64,000 bases of DNA from Leifsonia sp. fls2-241-R2A-40a (GTDB lineage: Bacteria; Actinomycetota; Actinomycetes; Actinomycetales; Microbacteriaceae): positions 3,685,334-3,749,333 of the forward strand of contig NZ_JARVRS010000001.1 in assembly GCF_030209575.1 (NCBI RefSeq). The letters are read 5' to 3'. The notes beneath the pieces are model-generated. The model was given only the letters and a program-made list of their open reading frames with translations. It had not been told where the DNA came from and did not search any database. The position numbers and the translations under genes are program-made. Shown here in pieces: positions 1 through 11,875 of the stretch; the stretch's first letter is position 1; each line of letters opens with the position of its first letter.

Positions 1-718
1 CCAGCAGCCCCGCGCTCTCGGCCTCGCCTGCGACACGGTGGGCGTCGCGGGCGAGCTCGATGGCGTCCCGGCGCAGGGCCGCATCCACCGTCTGGTGGCC
101 CACCGTGTACAGCAGGTAGATCGTGGTCAGCGCATCGGGCATGCGCGCGGCCACCGCGGCGGGGTCGTCGAGCACGAGCCGCAGCCGGGCGTCGTGGATG
201 CGCTTCTTGGCCCGGGTGAGCCGCGCCGCCATCGTGGGCTCGGAGACCAGGAACACCTCGGCGATGCCCGCGGTCGGAACCCCGCAGACGAAGCGGAGCG
301 CGAGCTCCACCCGCGCCTCGGGAGAGAGGTCCGGGTGGGCGACGACCAGGATCAGCTCCAGCCGCTCGTCCCCGGTGAACACGAACTCCTCCTCCCCCTC
401 GTCGGCGGCTTCCGCCGCCCGGGCGGCCTCCATCGCGCGGGCCGTCTCCGCCGCGAGAGCGGGCGCCGCGAGCGCAGCCGTCCGCTCCCGGCGCATCGCG
501 TCGAGCGCGATCCGCCGGGCGACCGTCGTCACCCACGCCGCCGGATTGGCGGGCGCCCGCCCGCGGTCGGCCTCGACGACGGCGCGCGCGAGCGCCTCCT
601 GCACCGCGTCCTCTGCGAGCAGGAGGTCGCCCGTCGTGCGTGCGACGGCGCCCAGGATGCGCGGCGACTCGTCGCGCCACGCCCGTTCGAGGGCGAGGCG
701 GCCGGCCTCCGCGGTCAC
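1..718 (-). CDS. ECF sigma factor with DUF6596-type tail, 5' part only (runs off left edge)
   Basis: The frame opens at a GTG at 716-718 on the minus strand and is still open at the left edge, so about 239 codons are present. The translation shows the sigma region-2 signature AEDAVQEAL near residue 35, an arginine-rich segment TTVARRIALDAMRRER, then the region-4 helix-turn-helix stretch LSPEARVELALRF followed by FLVSEPTMAARLTRAKKRI. The start of the C-terminal domain (YLLYTVGH) is just visible. This layout is that of the large SigJ/ECF41-like sigma factors with a DUF6596 domain, which direct RNA polymerase to a few stress or antibiotic-related promoters. It begins 14 bases after the stop of the YCII gene, so the two are probably one transcript. 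The chosen GTG lies after an in-frame stop for the next upstream GTG (730-732). Confidence 0.85.
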   Translation of the reverse strand, partial: MTAEAGRLALERAWRDESPRILGAVARTTGDLLLAEDAVQEALARAVVEADRGRAPANPAAWVTTVARRIALDAMRRERTAALAAPALAAETARAMEAARAAEAADEGEEEFVFTGDERLELILVVAHPDLSPEARVELALRFVCGVPTAGIAEVFLVSEPTMAARLTRAKKRIHDARLRLVLDDPAAVAARMPDALTTIYLLYTVGHQTVDAALRRDAIELARDAHRVAGEAESAGLL

Positions 719-732
719 GCGACCGCCGTCAC

Positions 733-1095
733 TCAGCGCACCGCATCCAGCACCAGCACCGGGTACAGCTCGATCGTGCCCTGGGTCGGGCACAGCGCCG
801 CCAGCTCGCGCGCCTGCTCGGGAGTGGACGCCGTGAAGCTGTAGAAACCGGTGATCGCCTCGCTCGTCTCGCCGAACGGACCACTGGTGAAGACCGGCCC
901 GTCGGCGCCGGGCGTGATGCGGGTGGCGCGCGCAGCCTCCTGGAGGGCGCTGCTTGCGACGATGCGCTCGCCGGCGGCGGCGACCGCCTCCTGGAAGGCC
1001 GCGTGACCGGCCATTCCGGCCTGCCAGTCCTCGGCGGTCATGGCTGCGGGGTCCCAGTTGGGCTCGCGGATGAGCAGGACGTACTCGTCGGACAT
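733..1095 (-). CDS. YCII-related domain protein
   Basis: This is a 120-residue protein starting at ATG 1093-1095 behind a good ribosome site (AAGGAGACACC). The sequence begins MSDEYVLLIREPNWDPAAM and contains the ITPGADGPVFTSGPFGETSE segment, a conserved core of the YCII/DGPF family (small ferredoxin-like fold, biochemical role mostly unknown). YCII genes very often sit directly before SigJ/ECF41-like sigma factors, as here. A role as partner or sensor for that sigma factor is inferred from this linkage, not shown by the sequence. A longer reading with an upstream start at 1146 is possible but lacks a ribosome site. Confidence 0.85.
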   Translation of the reverse strand: MSDEYVLLIREPNWDPAAMTAEDWQAGMAGHAAFQEAVAAAGERIVASSALQEAARATRITPGADGPVFTSGPFGETSEAITGFYSFTASTPEQARELAALCPTQGTIELYPVLVLDAVR

Positions 1096-1193
1096 GGTGT
1101 CTCCTTGCGTTCGTAGGGATATCGACACCCCTACGACGCAAGTCAACCGCCGGAATCGACAGCCGGGAAGAGAATTCTTTTCCCGGCGTCGCG

Positions 1194-2786
1194 TCAGGAC
1201 TCCGTGATGTCGATCTCCTGCATGAGGTCGGCGTCGATCGCGATGCGCACCTTCTCGAGCAGTCCGTCGGGCACGCGCGAGTCGACGGTCAGCACGCTGA
1301 GCGCCTTGCCGCCGGCCGAGGTCCGGGCGATCTGCATGCCGGCGATGTTGATCGCCGCCTCACCGAACTCGCGGCCGTAGACCGCGACGATGCCGGGACG
1401 GTCGTCATAGACCATGACCACCAGGTGCTCGGCGACCGGGACCTCGACGTCGTAGCCGTTGATGCCGACGATCTTCTCGATCTGCTTGGGACCGGTCAGC
1501 GTGCCGGAGACCGAGATCTGCGATCCGTCGCTCAGCGCGCCGCGCAGCGTGATGAGGTTGCGGTACTCCTCGCTGACCGAGTCGGTGATGAGGCGCACCT
1601 CGATACCGCGCTGGTCCGCAAGCAGCGGCGCGTTCACGTACGACACCGTCTCACTGACGATGTTGGTGAAGATGCCCTTGAGGGCGGCGAGCTTCAGGAC
1701 GCTCACGTCGTAGTCGGCGAGCTCGCCGCGGACCTCCACGTCGACGCTCGTGACCGGGCTGCCGGCGAGGCCGGAGAAGACCTGGCCGAGCTTCTCGACC
1801 AGCGGGATGCCCGGGCGCACGTACGGGTCGATGACACCGCCGGCGACGTTGACCGCATCCGGCACCAGCTCGCCGGAGAGCGCCAGGCGCACCGAACGGG
1901 CGACCGAGACGCCGGCCTTCTCCTGGGCCTCGTCGGTCGAGGCGCCGAGGTGCGGGGTGACGACGACGTTGGGGAGTTCGAGGAGCGGCGACTCCTGGGG
2001 CGGCTCCGACACGAACACGTCGAGGCCGGCGCCGGCGATCGTGCCGGTGGTGAGGGCGCGGTACAGCGCATCCTCGTCGATCAGGCCGCCGCGGGCGACG
2101 TTGACGATGAACGCCGTGCTCTTCATCAGCGCCAGCTGGTCGTCGGAGATCATGCCGGTGGTCTCGGGCGTCTTCGGCATGTGGATGGTGACGAAGTCGG
2201 CCTGCGCGAGCAGTTCGTCCAGGGTCACCAGCTGTACGCCGAGCTGCTGGGCCCGGGCGCTCGTCACGTACGGGTCGTAGGCGATCACGTTCGTGCCGAA
2301 CGCCTGGAGACGCGCGGTGATGAGCGCGCCGATGCGGCCGAGGCCGATGATGCCGATCGTCTTCTCGTACAGCTCGACGCCGGTGTACTTCGAGCGCTTC
2401 CACTGACCCTGCGCCAACGCGCCGTGCGCCGCCGGGATGTGGCGGGCGAGGCTCAGGATGTGGCCGACGGTGAGCTCGGCGGCCGAGATGATGTTGGAGG
2501 TCGGCGCGTTGACGACCATGACGCCCGCGTTGGTCGCGGACTTGATGTCGACGTTGTCGAGCCCCACGCCGGCGCGCGCGATGACCTTGAGGACGGGTGC
2601 GGCGGCGATCACCTCGGCGTCGACCTTGGTCGCGGAGCGCACCAGGATGGCGTCCGCGTCGGCGACAGCGGAGAGCAGCGCCGGCCGGTCGGTGCCGTCC
2701 ACCGATCGGACCTCGAAGTCCGGCCCGAGGGCGTCGACGGTGGCGGGCGAGAGTTCTTCGGCGATCAGGACGACCGGCTTTGTCAC
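1194..2786 (-). CDS. serA: D-3-phosphoglycerate dehydrogenase
   Basis: This 530-residue enzyme oxidises 3-phosphoglycerate to 3-phosphohydroxypyruvate with NAD, the first step of serine synthesis. Visible features are the catalytic-domain start KPVVLIAEELSPATVDALG, the substrate-loop region ARAGVGLDNVD, the Rossmann motif GIIGLGRIGALI, the RGGLIDEDAL helix and the catalytic histidine in TPHLGASTDEAQ. They are followed by the long intervening domain of the actinobacterial type and a C-terminal ACT domain (VVMVYDDRPGIVAVYGREFG) that usually gives serine feedback control. The start is GTG 2784-2786, giving the usual family length, with GAAGGAA as ribosome site; an extension to 2834 reads as non-conserved leader. 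A TAGAGT -10-like box lies at 2860-2865, giving a leader of about 65 bases. Confidence 0.95.
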   Translation of the reverse strand: MTKPVVLIAEELSPATVDALGPDFEVRSVDGTDRPALLSAVADADAILVRSATKVDAEVIAAAPVLKVIARAGVGLDNVDIKSATNAGVMVVNAPTSNIISAAELTVGHILSLARHIPAAHGALAQGQWKRSKYTGVELYEKTIGIIGLGRIGALITARLQAFGTNVIAYDPYVTSARAQQLGVQLVTLDELLAQADFVTIHMPKTPETTGMISDDQLALMKSTAFIVNVARGGLIDEDALYRALTTGTIAGAGLDVFVSEPPQESPLLELPNVVVTPHLGASTDEAQEKAGVSVARSVRLALSGELVPDAVNVAGGVIDPYVRPGIPLVEKLGQVFSGLAGSPVTSVDVEVRGELADYDVSVLKLAALKGIFTNIVSETVSYVNAPLLADQRGIEVRLITDSVSEEYRNLITLRGALSDGSQISVSGTLTGPKQIEKIVGINGYDVEVPVAEHLVVMVYDDRPGIVAVYGREFGEAAINIAGMQIARTSAGGKALSVLTVDSRVPDGLLEKVRIAIDADLMQEIDITES

Positions 2787-2933
2787 GTGGCAGTTCCTTC
2801 GAGGTGCGAGGGCTGGCTTGGGAAGGTGCGCCACGGTCGATGGGGCGCGGAACGGGTTAACTCTAGCGGGCGGTCACGCGCGCCTTTCGCTGCGTTACGA
2901 CGGCTGTGGACAGTCTCGGGAGAGGATGGGCTG

Positions 2934-3314
2934 GTGACGCTTTTCGAGATCGCCCAGCTGATCGTGCGCATCCTGCTCGCGGTGGTGTTCGTCGGGATGG
3001 GTGCTCTGCACTTCGTCCCCGGACCTTCGCGCGGGATGGCGGCGATGATCCCGCCGGCGCTGCGCCTCGCACCGCCGGCCGTGCTGGTCGCGGTCACCGG
3101 CCTGTGCGAACTCGCGGGCGGTATCGGGCTGCTGATACCGGCGACGCGGGTGGCTGCGGCGATCTGCCTGGCGGTGTTCCTGGTGGCCGTGTTCCCGGCG
3201 AACGCCTACGCCGCCGGGAAGACGGACCGGTTCGGCGCGTTCGCCACACCGCTCGTGCCGCGTCTGGTTCTCCAGATCGTGCTGATCGCGCTCTGCGTCT
3301 TCTGCGCGTTGTGA
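2934..3314 (+). CDS. DoxX-like small membrane protein
   Basis: This is a 126-residue hydrophobic protein with about four membrane segments (LIVRILLAVVFVGMGALHFV, PAVLVAVTGLCELAGGIGLL, VAAAICLAVFLVAVFPANAY and a C-terminal helix). The GMGALHFV and LCELAGGIGLLIPATR motifs fit the DoxX/DoxD-like family of integral membrane proteins, whose biochemical role is mostly undefined. GTG 2934-2936 is chosen because it precedes the first helix. It is divergent from serA and converges on cutC with only 10 bases between the stops. Confidence 0.8.
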   Translation: MTLFEIAQLIVRILLAVVFVGMGALHFVPGPSRGMAAMIPPALRLAPPAVLVAVTGLCELAGGIGLLIPATRVAAAICLAVFLVAVFPANAYAAGKTDRFGAFATPLVPRLVLQIVLIALCVFCAL

Positions 3315-3324
3315 CCGACGCGGG

Positions 3325-4056
3325 TCAGCGCACCCTCGCGACCGCTACGACGGCCGCGCGGACCGCCGACGGGTCGGTGATGTCGTAGGCAGCGTCGCCT
3401 CCGCCGGGGCCGCTGGGCGCGCCGAGCACCGTGTCGCGGGCGGAGAGGTGCACGGCGTCGATTCCGGTGCGCGACAGAGCCTGGATGTCGTCGGCCCGCA
3501 CTCCCCCGCCCGCCATGATCTGCAGGCGGCCGTGGAGGCGCTCGACGAGGGACCGCAGCCCAGCGACCCCGTCGATGCTGCGAGCCGCCCCGCCGGAGGT
3601 CAGCACCCGGGTCACGCCGAGCGCAGCGAGCTCTTCGGCCAGGCCCACAGGGTCGGTCGCGATGTCGATGGCGCGGTGGAAGGTGACCTCGAGCGGCCCG
3701 GCCTCGGCGACGATGCTGCGCACCGCGTCGCCATCGACCGCGCCCGCCTCGGTGAGTGCGCCGATCACCACCCCGGCTGCTCCCGTCTCGCGGGCGAACC
3801 GCACATCCCCCAGCGTCGTCCGCAGCTCGTCGGCGTCGTAGACGAAACCGCCTCCGCGAGGCCGCACCAGGACGTGCACGTATGCGTTCCGGCCCGCGGA
3901 CCGCGCTTCCGCGACCGCCGCCCGGAGGAGCGCGGCCGAGGGGGTGAGACCGCCCATGCCGAGCGCGCTGCAGAGCTCGACCCGGTCGGCGCCCTCGGCG
4001 AGGGCGACGCGCACACCGGTGACGTCCTGGACGGCGATCTCGACGGCGATGCCCAT
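3325..4056 (-). CDS. cutC: CutC family protein (copper homeostasis type)
   Basis: This 243-residue TIM-barrel protein shows the family hallmarks VALAEGADRVELCSALGMGG near residue 20, VHVLVRPRGGGFVYD, VIGALTEAGAVD, VTFHRAID and VLTSGGAARS, and ends with a glycine-rich MAGGGVRADD loop. CutC proteins have been linked to copper tolerance, but their chemistry is unproven. The start at ATG 4056 follows CAGGAG (rewritten on the minus strand) at correct spacing. It lies downstream of ilvC on the same strand but is separated from it by a strong terminator, so it is probably transcribed separately. Confidence 0.9.
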   Translation of the reverse strand: MGIAVEIAVQDVTGVRVALAEGADRVELCSALGMGGLTPSAALLRAAVAEARSAGRNAYVHVLVRPRGGGFVYDADELRTTLGDVRFARETGAAGVVIGALTEAGAVDGDAVRSIVAEAGPLEVTFHRAIDIATDPVGLAEELAALGVTRVLTSGGAARSIDGVAGLRSLVERLHGRLQIMAGGGVRADDIQALSRTGIDAVHLSARDTVLGAPSGPGGGDAAYDITDPSAVRAAVVAVARVR

Positions 4057-4075
4057 GCGGCTCCTGACGCGGAAA

Positions 4076-4106
4076 GGGGTGCCGCACGCGACGCGTGCGG
4101 CACCCC
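4076..4106 (-). terminator. Hairpin terminator after ilvC
   Basis: A perfect inverted repeat has arms 4076-4090 and 4092-4106 (GGGGTGCCGCACGCG and its complement) separated by one base. In RNA this folds to a 13-bp stem with a small loop. It sits 28 bases past the ilvC stop and just before the cutC start on the same strand. There is no long T tract, which is usual for high-GC actinobacteria. Confidence 0.8.
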
Positions 4107-4133
4107 GAGACTAGTGCGCGATGCGGACCGAGG

Positions 4134-5189
<1,056 letters not shown>

Positions 5190-5222
5190 TCAGAGTGAGT
5201 TCGTGCGCCGCCCGGAGGCGGG

Positions 5223-5732
5223 TCAGTTCTTGAAGACGCGCTCGGTGATGGACTTCGAGCCACGGCCGATCGCGAGCAGCCCGGACTGGGCCATCTCCTT
5301 GATCCCGTACGGTTCGAGCACCTTGAGCAGCGCCTGGGTCTTGCCGCTGTCGCCGGTGACCTCGATCACGAGCGCATCGGTGGCGACGTCGACGACGCGG
5401 GCACGGAAGAGGTTGACCGCCTCCAGCACCTGCGAGCGGGTGGAGTTGTCGACGCGCACCTTGATGAGCAGGTGCTCGCGCTGCACCGACTGGGCCGCAT
5501 CCAGCTCGACGATCTTGATGACGTTGATCAGCTTGTTGAGCTGCTTGGTCACCTGCTCGAGCGGGAGCTCCTCCACGTCGACGACGACGGTGATGCGCGA
5601 GAGTCCGTCGACCTCGCTCGTCCCCACCGCCAGCGAGTGGATGTTGAACCCGCGGCGGGCGAACAGCCCCGCCACACGAGTCAGCAGACCGGGTTTGTCC
5701 TCGACGAGGAGGCTCAGAACGTGCGTGCTCAT
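5223..5732 (-). CDS. ilvN: Acetolactate synthase regulatory subunit
   Basis: This 169-residue protein starts at ATG 5730-5732, two bases after the ilvB stop. It carries the N-terminal ACT domain (HVLSLLVEDKPGLLTRVAGLF with the FNIHSLAVG motif) and a C-terminal domain ending in EPYGIKEMAQSGLLAIGRG. It activates the catalytic subunit and makes it sensitive to valine. The two-base spacing indicates translational coupling to ilvB. Length and motifs match the typical actinobacterial small subunit. Confidence 0.95.
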   Translation of the reverse strand: MSTHVLSLLVEDKPGLLTRVAGLFARRGFNIHSLAVGTSEVDGLSRITVVVDVEELPLEQVTKQLNKLINVIKIVELDAAQSVQREHLLIKVRVDNSTRSQVLEAVNLFRARVVDVATDALVIEVTGDSGKTQALLKVLEPYGIKEMAQSGLLAIGRGSKSITERVFKN

Positions 5733-5734
5733 GG

Positions 5735-7543
5735 TCACTCCCCTCCGAACGACGGGCTGTGGTCGCGGGCGTATTGGACGTAGCTGTTGCTGACGCCCTG
5801 CGGGACCATCGGCCACACCATCGCGTCAGCGCTCACCACGAAGTCGATGACGACCGGGCGGTCGTTGGTCTCGAGCGCGAGCTTGATCGCCGCATCCACC
5901 TCTTCCTCCTTCGTGACGCGGATGCCGAGAGCGCCGTACGCCTCGGCCAGCTTCACGAAGTCCGGGACGCGGACGGTGTCGTGCCCCGTGTTCAGGTCGG
6001 TGTTGGAGTAGCGGCCGTCGTAGAACAGCGTCTGCCACTGGCGCACCATCCCGAGCGACGAGTTGTTGATGATCGCCACCTTGATCGGGATGTTGTTGAT
6101 CGTGCAGGTGGCGAGCTCCTGATTGGTCATCTGGAAGCAGCCGTCGCCGTCGATCGCCCACACCACGCGGTCCGGCTGCGACACTTTCGCACCCATCGCC
6201 GCGGGAACCGCATAGCCCATCGTTCCGGCGCCGCCGGAGTTGAGCCACGAGTTCGGACGCTCGTACTTGATGAACTGGGCGGCCCACATCTGGTGCTGGC
6301 CGACGCCGGCGGCGTACACGCCCTCCGGACCGGTCAGCTCGCCGATCCGCTGGATCACGTACTGCGGCGCCAGCAGGCCGTCGGTGGTCGGCGTGTAGCC
6401 GAGCGGGAACTCCTCGCGAAGCCCGTTCAGGTACGTCCACCACTCGATGGTGTCGGGCGCGGTCGCGCGCGATGCGTCCTGGTAGGCGGCGGTCAGATCG
6501 ACGATGACGTCCTTGGCATCGCCGACGATGGGGACATCGGCGATGCGGATCTTAGAGATCTCGGCGGGGTCGACGTCGACGTGCACGATCTTCGCGTTGG
6601 GCGCGAACAGGGAGGTGTTCCCGGTCACGCGGTCGTCGAACCGCGCACCGAGCGAGATGATCAGATCGGCCTCCTGCAGCGACAGCACCGCGGGCACCGT
6701 GCCGTGCATGCCGGGCATGCCGAGGTGCTGCTTGTGGGTGTCGGGGAAGGCGCCGCGCGCGGTCAGCGTGGTGACGACGGGAGCACCCGTGGTCTCGGCG
6801 AGCTCGAGGAGCTCCTGCGAGGCCCGCGCCCGGATCACGCCGCCGCCCACGTAGAGGACCGGCTTCTTGGCCTCCGCGAGCAGCTGGGCCGCTGCGAGCA
6901 CCTGCTTGCCGTGCGCCTTGGTGATCGGGCGGTACCCGGGAAGGTCGACCTTCGGCGGCCACACGAACGGCGCCGTGTTCTGCTGCGCGTCCTTCGTGAT
7001 GTCGACGAGCACCGGCCCCGGACGGCCGGTGCCGGCGATGTGGTACGCCGCCGCGATCGTCGAGGGGATGTCTTCGACGCTCTTCACGAGGAAGGAGTGC
7101 TTCGTGATCGGCATCGTGATGCCGACGATGTCAGCCTCCTGGAACGCGTCCGTGCCCATGAGGGTGGAGAACACCTGTCCGGTGATGAACACGACCGGGA
7201 CCGAGTCCATGTGCGCGTCCATGATCGCGGTGACGAGGTTGGTCGCCCCCGGGCCGGAGGTCGCCATGGCGACGCCGACCTTGTTGCCCGCGACCGCGTA
7301 GCCTTCGGCGGCGTGGCCGCCGCCCTGCTCGTGGCGGACGAGGATGTGACGGATCCGGGTGGAGTCCATGATCGCGTCGTAGATGGGGAGGATGGCACCG
7401 CCGGGGAGCCCGAAGACGTCGGTGACGCCGAGAAGCTCGAGGGTGCGGACGACCGACTGCGAGCCGGTCAGATTCTCGGGCGACGCCGCTCTGCTGGGCG
7501 CCGCGGACGGCAACACACTGCTGGGGGTTGCATCCGTGGACAT
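5735..7543 (-). CDS. ilvB: Acetolactate synthase catalytic subunit
   Basis: This 602-residue thiamine-diphosphate enzyme condenses pyruvate to acetolactate, or pyruvate with 2-oxobutyrate. Visible features are the ThDP-activating glutamate region [26 protein letters not shown], the FAD/central domain with [12 protein letters not shown] and the ThDP/Mg motif starting at [14 protein letters not shown] and ending with NN. An N-terminal low-complexity leader ([20 protein letters not shown]) precedes the conserved [14 protein letters not shown]. It is the promoter-proximal gene of ilvBNC; ilvD ends 50 bases upstream on the same strand, so all four may be one transcript. I saw no leader peptide or T-box upstream. 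Confidence 0.96.
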   Translation of the reverse strand: MSTDATPSSVLPSAAPSRAASPENLTGSQSVVRTLELLGVTDVFGLPGGAILPIYDAIMDSTRIRHILVRHEQGGGHAAEGYAVAGNKVGVAMATSGPGATNLVTAIMDAHMDSVPVVFITGQVFSTLMGTDAFQEADIVGITMPITKHSFLVKSVEDIPSTIAAAYHIAGTGRPGPVLVDITKDAQQNTAPFVWPPKVDLPGYRPITKAHGKQVLAAAQLLAEAKKPVLYVGGGVIRARASQELLELAETTGAPVVTTLTARGAFPDTHKQHLGMPGMHGTVPAVLSLQEADLIISLGARFDDRVTGNTSLFAPNAKIVHVDVDPAEISKIRIADVPIVGDAKDVIVDLTAAYQDASRATAPDTIEWWTYLNGLREEFPLGYTPTTDGLLAPQYVIQRIGELTGPEGVYAAGVGQHQMWAAQFIKYERPNSWLNSGGAGTMGYAVPAAMGAKVSQPDRVVWAIDGDGCFQMTNQELATCTINNIPIKVAIINNSSLGMVRQWQTLFYDGRYSNTDLNTGHDTVRVPDFVKLAEAYGALGIRVTKEEEVDAAIKLALETNDRPVVIDFVVSADAMVWPMVPQGVSNSYVQYARDHSPSFGGE

Positions 7544-7593
7544 GCCTGTTTCAGTCCTTACGTACGGTGGTGGTTTCTGGTGCCGGCGCGAGC

Positions 7594-9288
7594 TCAGCCC
7601 GTGACCGCTCCTTCTGCTGCGGAGCGCACGAGTTTGGAGAACTTCGCGAGAACGCCACGGGTATAGCGCGGAGGAAGAGGCGCCCAGCCTTCACGGCGGG
7701 CGGTCAGCTCTGACTCGTCGACAAGTAGGTCGAGGGAGCGAGCCGCGATATCGACCCGTATCAGATCACCATCGCGCACGAAGGCGATGGGACCTGCGTC
7801 CACCGCTTCGGGTGCTATGTGGCCGATGCACAGGCCGGTTGTGCCGCCTGAGAATCGTCCGTCCGTCAATAGTAGTACATCCTTGCCGAGGCCTGCGCCC
7901 TTGATAGCAGCCGTGATGGCGAGCATCTCGCGCATCCCGGGGCCGCCCTTCGGGCCCTCGTACCGGATGATGACGACATCGCCGGCGTAGATGCGCCCTT
8001 CGGTCAGCGCATCCATCGCCTCGCGCTCGCGCTCGAAGACGCGGGCGGGGCCCTCGAAGACTTCGGCGTCGAAGCCGGCCGTCTTGACGACCGCGCCGTC
8101 CGGAGCCAGCGAACCCTTGAGGATGGTGATCCCGCCCGTGGGGTGGATGGGGTTGTCGAGCGACCGCATGACCTCGCCGTCCGGCGCGGGCGGGTTGATC
8201 TCGGCCAGGTTCTCGGCCACCGTCTTGCCGGTCACGGTCAGGCAGTCGCCGTGCAGGAGGCCCGCATCGAGCAGGGCCTTCATCACGACGGGCACGCCGC
8301 CGTGGCGGTCGACGTCGTTCATCACGTACTTGCCGAAGGGCTTGAGGTCGCCGATGTGCGGCACCTTGTCGCCGATGCGGTTGAAGTCGTCGATGGTGAG
8401 GTCGACCTCCGCCTCGTGCGCGATCGCCAGCAGGTGGAGCACGACGTTGGTCGAGCCACCGAACGCCATGGCGACGGCGATGGCGTTCTCGAACGCCTTC
8501 TTGGTCAGGATGTCGCGCGCGGTGATGCCCTTCTTGAGCAGGTTCACCACGGCCTCGCCGGAGCGGTGCGCGTAGTAGTCGCGGCGACGGTCGGCCGAGG
8601 GCGGCGCGGCGGAGCCCGGGAGGCTCATGCCCAGCGCCTCGGCGACGGAGGCCATCGTGTTCGCGGTGTACATGCCGCCGCAGGCGCCCTCGCCCGGGGC
8701 GATGGCGCACTCGATGCGCTTGAGGTCTTCCTCGCTCATCTTGCCGGCCTTGCACGCACCGACCGCCTCGAAGGAGTCGATGATCGTGACGTCCTTCTCC
8801 GTGCCGTCGGAGAGCTTCACCCATCCGGGCGCGATGGATCCGGCGTAGAGGAACACAGCGGAGAGATCGAGCCGGGCCGCTGCCATCAGCATGCCGGGGA
8901 GCGACTTGTCGCACCCGGCGAGCAGGACGGTGCCGTCGAGGCGCTCGGCCATCATGACCGTCTCGACCGAGTCGGCGATGACCTCGCGCGACACGAGAGA
9001 GAAGTGCATGCCCTCGTGGCCCATCGAGATGCCGTCGGAGACGGAGATGGTGCCGAACTGGAGCGGATAGCCGCCCCCGGAGTGCACGCCCTCCTTCGCC
9101 CCCTGCGCGAGACGGTCGAGCGAGAGGTTGCAGGGGGTGATCTCGTTCCACGAGCTGGCGATGCCGATCTGCGGCTTCTCCCAGTCTTCGTCACCCATGC
9201 CGACCGCGCGGAGCATACCGCGGCTGGTGGTGGCTTCGATCCCGTCCGTGACGACGCGCGAACGCGGCTTCCAATCGACTTCTGGCAT
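7594..9288 (-). CDS. ilvD: Dihydroxy-acid dehydratase
   Basis: This 564-residue iron-sulfur dehydratase performs the third common step of branched-chain amino-acid synthesis. Cluster-binding cysteines are visible in [15 protein letters not shown] and [14 protein letters not shown], with the signature [16 protein letters not shown] near the C terminus. A TAGAGT box (complement at 9295-9300) ends exactly six bases before the ATG and the ribosome site is weak, so a leaderless transcript is likely. It is the first gene of the ilvD-B-N-C set. Confidence 0.96.
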   Translation of the reverse strand: MPEVDWKPRSRVVTDGIEATTSRGMLRAVGMGDEDWEKPQIGIASSWNEITPCNLSLDRLAQGAKEGVHSGGGYPLQFGTISVSDGISMGHEGMHFSLVSREVIADSVETVMMAERLDGTVLLAGCDKSLPGMLMAAARLDLSAVFLYAGSIAPGWVKLSDGTEKDVTIIDSFEAVGACKAGKMSEEDLKRIECAIAPGEGACGGMYTANTMASVAEALGMSLPGSAAPPSADRRRDYYAHRSGEAVVNLLKKGITARDILTKKAFENAIAVAMAFGGSTNVVLHLLAIAHEAEVDLTIDDFNRIGDKVPHIGDLKPFGKYVMNDVDRHGGVPVVMKALLDAGLLHGDCLTVTGKTVAENLAEINPPAPDGEVMRSLDNPIHPTGGITILKGSLAPDGAVVKTAGFDAEVFEGPARVFEREREAMDALTEGRIYAGDVVIIRYEGPKGGPGMREMLAITAAIKGAGLGKDVLLLTDGRFSGGTTGLCIGHIAPEAVDAGPIAFVRDGDLIRVDIAARSLDLLVDESELTARREGWAPLPPRYTRGVLAKFSKLVRSAAEGAVTG

Positions 9289-9360
9289 AGGTCAACTCTA
9301 GGACGTCTCGAATGCCGCTCGGACCATGTGTCAGGCACTCGTGGAGAGCCCCGGAGGTGG

Positions 9361-10185
9361 TCAGTCTGTGGACGACTTCAGGTGCGCCTCGCGCGCCTGG
9401 GCCAGCAGGCCCAGCAGGGTGGCGATGGCGCGCTCGTCGGCGACGCGGTACTGTGCCGCCGTCTCGCCTTCTCCCACCTTGATGCCGACGTCGCCCTGCG
9501 CGGGGCGCAGCACGGAGAAGCCGTCCTCGTCGGTCACGTCGTCGCCCGCGAACAGCACGGCGGTCGCCTTCGTGTACTCGCGCAGCCGCTCGACGCCGTC
9601 GCCCTTGTGCGCCTCGCGCACCGAGAACTCGATGATGTCCTTGCCATCGCGGATGGTCAGGTCCGGGCTCACCGCCGCGGCGGCCTCGCGGGCGCGGGCG
9701 CGCACCTCGTCGCCGCGCTCCTCCGCCACCTGCCGGTAGTGCACGCCGAACCCCACGGGCTTGATCTCGAGCTTGGTCCCCGGGACGCTGTCGACGAGCG
9801 CCTGCAGCGCCTCCCCGAGCCGGGCGAGCGTGTTCTGCTCCTCCGCCGTGAGGTCGAGCGAGACGCCGTCGCGCCCGAAGCGGATCTCGACCCCGTGGGA
9901 GCCGATGAGCAGCGCATCCTCGTCGGCCTCGGTCACGGTCTCGAGGCTCGACAGCGGCCGTCCGGACACGTACGCGACCCAGGTGTCCGGCAGGTGCTCC
10001 AGCCGGTCGAGCGCCGCCTTCGACTCCGGGAGCGCGCGGGCTCCGCGAGGGACGTCGACGAAGGGCGCAAGCGTGCCGTCGAAGTCGAGGGCGAGCAGCA
10101 GCCGGTCGGTCCGCGCGAGCTCCTGCAGCGCGGAGGCGAGGGCGACGGCGGAGGCGGGCGGGCGGTGCGAAGCGGTGTCTGTCAT
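9361..10185 (-). CDS. otsB: Trehalose-6-phosphate phosphatase
   Basis: This 274-residue HAD-superfamily phosphatase removes phosphate from trehalose 6-phosphate. HAD motif I is LALDFDGTLAPFVD near residue 33, motif II is YVSGRPLSSLE, and the magnesium-binding motif IV is FAGDDVTDEDGF. The lysine of motif III lies in VREAHKGDGVERL. It is 36 bases downstream of otsA on the same strand, forming a synthase/phosphatase operon for trehalose, a compatible solute and, in some actinobacteria, a cell-wall lipid precursor. Confidence 0.93.
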   Translation of the reverse strand: MTDTASHRPPASAVALASALQELARTDRLLLALDFDGTLAPFVDVPRGARALPESKAALDRLEHLPDTWVAYVSGRPLSSLETVTEADEDALLIGSHGVEIRFGRDGVSLDLTAEEQNTLARLGEALQALVDSVPGTKLEIKPVGFGVHYRQVAEERGDEVRARAREAAAAVSPDLTIRDGKDIIEFSVREAHKGDGVERLREYTKATAVLFAGDDVTDEDGFSVLRPAQGDVGIKVGEGETAAQYRVADERAIATLLGLLAQAREAHLKSSTD

Positions 10186-10221
10186 GGGTCTTTCAGAGGG
10201 AGGAGGACAGCAGGATGCGCG

Positions 10222-11694
<1,473 letters not shown>

Positions 11695-11875
11695 GATGAC
11701 CAGGTCGTAGGTTTCTGTGTCGTCGTCGGTCGCGTTCGTCGTCGTCGAGTCAGGCGTCGTGGTGATGGTGGGTCAACTCCCTCGAGGGGTCGCGGTGGAC
11801 ACCAGCCAGGGTACCAGCGTCCTCCAAGCCCCCTCCCGGTCCGCACCGAGGGATCGCCCGAGCGGGCGAGCCGGG

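Noticed and set aside
7544..7593. T-box, leader peptide or attenuator before ilvB
   Set aside because: The 50-base gap from ilvD is too short and shows no run of branched-chain codons or alternative hairpins.
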